Of a DNA stretch of 64,000 nucleotides, positions 59,281 to 64,000 are shown piece after piece. Location: contig JBITNC010000001.1 in assembly GCA_050084985.1 (NCBI GenBank), positions 6,820,001-6,884,000 on the forward strand, written 5' to 3'. The stretch's first letter is position 1. Every line of letters begins with the position of its first letter. Under the pieces are notes generated by a model, which was given only the letters and a program-made list of their open reading frames with translations, was not told the DNA's origin and did no database searches. A program made the position numbers and the translations under genes. Origin of the DNA: Nageia nagi (Eukaryota > Pinophyta).

Positions 59281-59882
59281 AAAATTCATATCAAAATAAA
59301 GTCATTAAACTCTAGCTAAAGGCATAAGAAGAAATATTTTACTAGTCTCCTTAAAATATCATAATACAATTTGTATATGAAATTTTTTACCCCTACATCT
59401 AAATAAAGGAAGAATAACAAAAGAAAATCCCACTCCTTTACTTTTTAAAGAAAAAGACATGGTACCAACCTTTAAATAAAATAACCATTATGTCTCTTCA
59501 AATGATACAACACTTATAACAATAATTAATTTTATGAAACTTTATAAAACATTATAATAAGTATCATATTATGAATTTAATAAAATTTATGTCAAAATAA
59601 ATTTATTAAATTCTAACTAAATTCATAAGGAGAAATATTTGACTAGTCTCTTTAAAATATTATAATACAGTTTATACATGAAATTTTCTACCTTACATTT
59701 AAATAAAAGAAGATTAACAAAAGAAAATCCCACTTCTTTACTTTTTAAAGAAAAAGACATGGCAATAACCTTTAAATAAAATAACCACTATGTCTCTTCA
59801 AATGATACAACACTTCTAATAACAATTAATTATATGAAACTTTACCAAATATTATGATAAATATCATATTAAATATCTTAAA
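59281..59882. repeat. 301-bp tandem duplication in element G
   Basis: 59281-59581 and 59582-59882 align along their length, sharing for example CCCACTCCTTTACTTTTTAA-like and TATGTCTCTTCAAATGATAC. Many substitutions, so old. Confidence 0.88.
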
Positions 59883-60972
59883 ATAGGACTACCTTAATTA
59901 GGCAAAAAAATATAAAAGAATGCACCTTGACTTGAAAAGGAAAAAGAGACTCCTTTTCTTCATGCAACTCTACATCAAGCTTGAGAATAACAAGAATGAA
60001 ATAATAAAAGATAGATAGGTAGGTATTTTTCTAATGCTCTACTCCTTTATTTATAGCTAAAGGGGTTTAAGTGCATCCAAATGGATGTATCACACCTTTA
60101 ATAACTTTTGGGGTAGGTTTGCTTAAAGTTGTTGATGATTGAAATGGTATTAAATACCTTGGATCCTTTTTTATTAACTGACAAATTAGTGCCAACTATT
60201 ATCCACACATAACATAAGAAAATAAAACTAAGTAGGGTCATTACTCCATTATTTTTCTACCCATTAAATATCTTGTAATACCATAAGGAGACCTTATTCT
60301 CTATCTAATAGTATTTTTACTATTAACCCTATGTGGTAATAATATAGACACTCATATTCAACTTTTACCCTATTAAATTTATGTTTCTAACCTTATATAT
60401 ATTTTTAGACTTAAATAAGATATATCCCCTTTTTCCCTCCATTTCAAAATTTGAATTTCAAAAATACTAAACAAAGTAAAATACATTTTTACCTATGACA
60501 ATCACCTCATCCTACAGAGTAAGGTTAATCCACACATTTTTACAAATATATTGTCATAAAAAAATTGATAATTATAGCAATTCTCCTACATACATCTACA
60601 TAATTTATGATGGTCATAAGGTGTGTTAGCAATTCAACACCAATCACTTCTTTTGATTACCCTTATATTCCCATCACCAATTCACCTTTTGTCCTTATGG
60701 ATCACTTCTCCATCTCGAGGTGACTTGTGTTAAAAATAATTCAAAACTAGCATCAAATTGTCACAAATGATACATATTTTTTTTTATCAAACTTATCATT
60801 ACCATAGAATTATTCAACATAATTCATTCAAATCCTTGATGATACTCAATGTCAAATAGTGTCTTGAGGTGGATAATGAAAAATCATAACATAGTGATAG
60901 CATTGTATAACATATCATGATATAACATAACATAAATTACATAACATCATGTAACATGATATAAAATTTTAC
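59883..60972. other. Internal region of G, no gene seen
   Basis: AT-rich, no recognisable frame or repeat structure. Runs of ATAACAT near 60890-60960 are low complexity. Confidence 0.45.
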
Positions 60973-61285
60973 TTATGTTCCTAAGCAAGTGGGAACTTTC
61001 TTGCCCCAAAGTAATAAGGGTTTTACTATTTTGTTTATGTCCCCAAGCAAATTAGGTACTTTATTACCCCAAAGAAATAAGGGTTTTTATATTTTGCTTA
61101 TGTACCCAAGCAAAGTAAGTACTTTATTGCCTCAAAGTAATAAAGGTTTTTCTATTTTGCTTATGTCCCCAAGAAAAGTGGGTACTTTATTGCCCTAAAG
61201 CAATAGGGGTTTTTCTATTTTTCTTATGTTCCCAAGAAAAGTGGGTACTTTATTTCCCTAAAGTAATAAAGGTTTCTTGACATTT
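60973..61285. repeat. 63-bp minisatellite, five copies
   Basis: Units start TTATGT at 60973, 61035, 61098, 61161 and 61224 (62 then 63 bp). Each has CCCCAAGCAA-, TACTTTATTGCCCC- and AATAAGGGTTTTT-like parts. Because 63 is a multiple of three, one plus-strand frame stays open at 60989-61198 as a 21-residue repeat (GTLLPQSNKGF). That frame is probably not a gene. Confidence 0.88.
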
Positions 61286-62083
61286 GTGCTCATGGAGTTT
61301 TGAAGACATCATGAGTAAAACATATATTGTATTCAAATGATAATAACATAGAAATAATGGATATAAGAAACTATTACATATTTTCAAAGTAAATATATAT
61401 ATCACATGACATGAATGCTTTAAATTTCATAAATATATAAAATGTGGTGAAATTTGACATGACATACTTTACTTGTACTTACCTTTATGGCCCTAGAATA
61501 GACTACTTGGAATTGATTTTCATGGTATTGATGTTGTAAATATTGTACTGCAACGATGTGCATGTTGTGATTTCTATAATTGAATTTTTCCTATTTTTGA
61601 TTATGAGCTCTGAGTGCTTTCCTTTTAGTCTACCCTAGCTGAAACTAATACTACCCCCAACTGAAACTCAAATTGACTCCAACTGAGACTATATCAACTT
61701 TATTTTAATTCTAATTTATGTACCTATTCACATGCTAATCCTACTTTTTTATTTTTATTTTTTAAATTTTTTTCATGAAATGCAACTAATATGGGATGTA
61801 GGAACTAGATACAAGATTAATGAGATATTTAATTAGCATGAGAAATTTAAGAGTCTTTATGAGAGATAAAAGGTGAGAAATATATTGATGAAAAAAGAAG
61901 ACTTGATGAAATGATGAGAATGAAAAGATACAAAAATAAGATAAGAAACAATATAATATGATTGAAAAGATGAAGATGCAAAAATAACATGATTAAAAAC
62001 TTGATGAAATTTTCTATGGTAACCAAACATATGTAAGGGACTAGCTCATGATATGCAACCTATATGATATGCAAAATTAGAAA

Positions 62084-62260
62084 TTATAATATATTGAGGG
62101 AGGTGGAACCACCACCATTATTGGCATATTTTTCCATAAGAATTTGCATTTCTTTATCTATATCATCCATTACATTTTCTTTACCTTGAGTTGCTACTCT
62201 CTCAAGAACATTAATAATTTCAAGTTGTACTAATGGAAGAAATGTATTGAATGTTCCCAT
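62084..62260 (-). CDS. Short open frame of 58 codons near the 5' end of element G, unrecognised
   Basis: The minus-strand ATG at 62260 opens MGTFNTFLPLVQLEIINVLE. It continues with a charged, helix-prone stretch (DDIDKEMQILMEKYA) and ends GGGSTSLNIL. It lies about 1.2 kb downstream of the 5' LTR, where gag would start. It could be a gag N-terminus remnant or chance. No domain is recognised. Confidence 0.25.
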   Translation of the reverse strand: MGTFNTFLPLVQLEIINVLERVATQGKENVMDDIDKEMQILMEKYANNGGGSTSLNIL

Positions 62261-63229
62261 TTATAAAAGCATATTAAGGAGTTAAATCTTAAATTGGTGA
62301 TTTTCAAAAGGTCAACTTTTTTTGTTCTATATTCTTGTAACTAAATCTCAACTAGATCTATTTGGACTAGAATGTTTCTTGTAATCTATTGAACAGATGT
62401 TTCTTTTTTTACTTTTGGTGGTGGATCAAATTTTTTACAACATAGGTGTTCTATTTAGGTTTTTCTACGATACGAATTGAGTGTGGTTTTGAGGTTTTTT
62501 GAGATATTAATTTTATACGATGTTATTTTGGTTCTAATTATTGAGGTTGAGGTTTAGGGTGAGGTTTGAAATATGTTTGAGATCCTTTTGTATTGGTTTG
62601 AGGTTTCAAACTATATTGTTGTTGTCAACTTTCATCTTTCTCAATTGTTTGCATATAATATTTTCTTGCATATGGATCTTGTAATAATGAATCTAGTTCT
62701 TTCCTTAGAGATGCATGATATTTTTCCTTTAAATCAAGGAAACAAGTTTTATGATACTAGAACTTTCAAAATTCAAAAAAAACAACCTTCAAAATTCAAT
62801 GTTTTATGCAAAAATATTTTATTTGAAAATCTTGACAAAAATGCATGCCATAAGCCTAAATTAATATAAAAATGTTGCCTACTATGATGGCCTATGGTTT
62901 TAACAAGTTTTCATCATGAAACAAAGCACCAAATAATTACAAAATAATTAAAAAAATTAATGATTTTTAAATGTGACATTTTCTACAATAAAAATTCTCA
63001 AAATTGATCAAAATATGCAAATTTATACCTAGAAAAATTAGAAAAAATTTCCAATTATATTTATCTATGGTTTGGAAAAAAATTTCTAATGCTAGATCTC
63101 ACCAAATTGAACAAAATGACCTTCAAAAATTAGATTTTTCTATACTGACGTTTTTCAAGAATTGTTTTTCAAAGTAATAAATTTTTCTAAATTTGGGGAA
63201 AATTAATTCAACCAAAAAGAAAATAAAAC

Positions 63230-63395
63230 CTATGAAAGAAAAAAAGAAATAAAGTTTATTAATGTCCATGGGAGACCAAGAACGGTCTATGGGACATTTG
63301 TATGGGGAGTACAATGTATGTCATAGCTGGTGGGAATTGAACATAGGACTCAAGACGCAACAAGGTCCACATGTAACCAACTCAACACATAGATC
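63230..63395 (-). mobile_element. tRNA-derived SINE-like element
   Basis: On the minus strand a tRNA-like head has an A-box-like GTGTTGAGTTGGTTA (63388-63374). A B-box-like GTTCAATTCC follows at 63342-63333, at spacing close to a real tRNA. About 100 bp of unrelated body then ends in TTTATTTCTTTTTTTC (to about 63235). That is the plan of a plant SINE. No TSD was verified and it does not fold as a functional tRNA gene. Confidence 0.5.
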
Positions 63396-63466
63396 CACAT
63401 ATTTCTAATGCAAGACTCCATAAAAAAATTGATGCCCTAAAATAAAATTTCTAAGGTTTGTAGGAT

Positions 63467-63485
63467 CAATGGGGTTTCACCAATA
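63467..63485 (-). other. Candidate primer-binding site of element G
   Basis: On the minus strand, TATTGGTGAAACCCC directly follows the LTR. It shares TTGGTGAA with the PBS of B, C and F. Confidence 0.5.
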
Positions 63486-64000
63486 TGTAGACCCTAAATT
63501 ATGCAAATAATAATATAAACACAAACTAAATCTACAAATATGATACTTATTTAAATGTAATGATAAATAAATAAAAATTGTGCACCTGGTTATGATAAAG
63601 GCAATCCTCAAGGTATGCAAGAGATATATAGAGGATTGGATCACATCAAAGGAGAGTATATAGATGATATTGATGTATGTTTGTCTTCTCCTTTTTTTGT
63701 AGCTCTAGATTGTAAGGAAGTACATCGTGAATGACATGTGAGATCTACAACATTAGTATCCTAAAACTTGCAGAATTAGATCATGCATAAAAGCATAACA
63801 TGTAATAAAACTTAGAGCATAATAGATCCTCGAATAGGTGGCATATAGAGACATTTTAAGTGTAGTATGATTGATATATGGATAACAACCTATCAAAGAT
63901 GTATGATAGAGATTATTTGTAGTGCACCTTCTTTTATGCCTACAAGGATGAAAGAGAGAGTGATAGCCAAATTTAAAATAATAATAATTTTCTCAATACA
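63486..64000 (-). repeat. 5' LTR of element G, truncated by the window end
   Basis: Direct repeat of 55984-56548. On the minus strand it would end GGGTCTACA. The remainder lies outside the window. Confidence 0.65.

Larger units (their letters stand above)
55984..64000 (-). mobile_element. Element G: long, mostly non-coding LTR element, cut by the window end
   Basis: About 500 bp at 63486-64000 repeat 55984-56548 in direct orientation, with a PBS-like site just left of the right copy. This indicates a minus-strand LTR element whose 5' LTR runs past the window. The internal ~6.6 kb has no gag or pol motifs; only tandem repeats, one short frame and a SINE-like insertion are seen. It is best called a LARD-like element. 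It is the least certain of the elements because one LTR is incomplete and no TSD can be checked. Confidence 0.6.

Noticed and set aside
60989-61198. 69-codon frame as a repeat-protein gene
   Set aside because: Explained by the 63-bp period of the minisatellite; no start context, partner frame or homologue.
63333-63388. Functional tRNA gene
   Set aside because: A- and B-box-like motifs exist, but acceptor-stem pairing and anticodon stem are not convincing and a SINE-like body follows.

Overview
The window looks like intergenic DNA from a large, repeat-rich plant nuclear genome; a gymnosperm is plausible but not proven. It is AT-rich and has almost no intact coding sequence. It is built from nested LTR retrotransposons, most riddled with stops. 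The only host-type coding traces are broken fragments: pentatricopeptide repeat (PPR), importin beta-1 and ribose-5-phosphate isomerase. I saw no rRNA, no functional tRNA, no CRISPR array and no bacterial gene layout. Element boundaries were set by eye from matching LTR pairs, target-site duplications (TSDs), primer-binding sites (PBS) and polypurine tracts (PPT).

Layout. (1) 1-3688: unassigned sequence ending in part of a PPR pseudogene. (2) Element O, 3689-15919 (TSD TATTT), interrupts that PPR pseudogene. O has no recognisable retroviral genes, carries a ribose-5-phosphate isomerase fragment, and was itself hit by minus-strand Ty3/gypsy element F, 5947-14659 (TSD ATGTG). (3) 15920-18960: the other half of the PPR pseudogene, two importin beta-1 fragments and a second PPR block with a 46-bp tandem array. 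(4) Ty1/copia element D, 21048-46370, is split by Ty3/gypsy element E, 22527-41933 (TSD ATCTA). E contains element B, 27315-35612 (TSD TATAT), a copia-like tail at about 36195-37130, and the young gag-only element T, 37567-40198 (TSD TATCC, LTRs identical by eye). (5) Element C, 47077-54711 (TSD TCTTT), is a second member of B's family in the opposite orientation. (6) Element G, 55984 to past the window end, is a long, nearly gene-less LTR element on the minus strand with a tRNA-like SINE inside.

The most interesting system is the B/C family. Both copies have LTRs and gag but no visible protease, reverse transcriptase, RNase H or integrase. In their place they carry an antisense gene for a plant mobile domain (PMD) protein with its own TATA box and an 89-nt intron, set tail-to-tail with gag. 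A block of three tandem-repeat types lies between the PMD promoter and the 3' LTR. A dyad close to GGACCAC-NN-GTGGTCC recurs through the LTRs and around the PMD gene. The family probably depends on a pol-bearing relative; gag in E and F has the same type of zinc knuckle, and E and F have Tat-like features (extra RNase H domain in E and F, tandem repeats in the 3' untranslated region).
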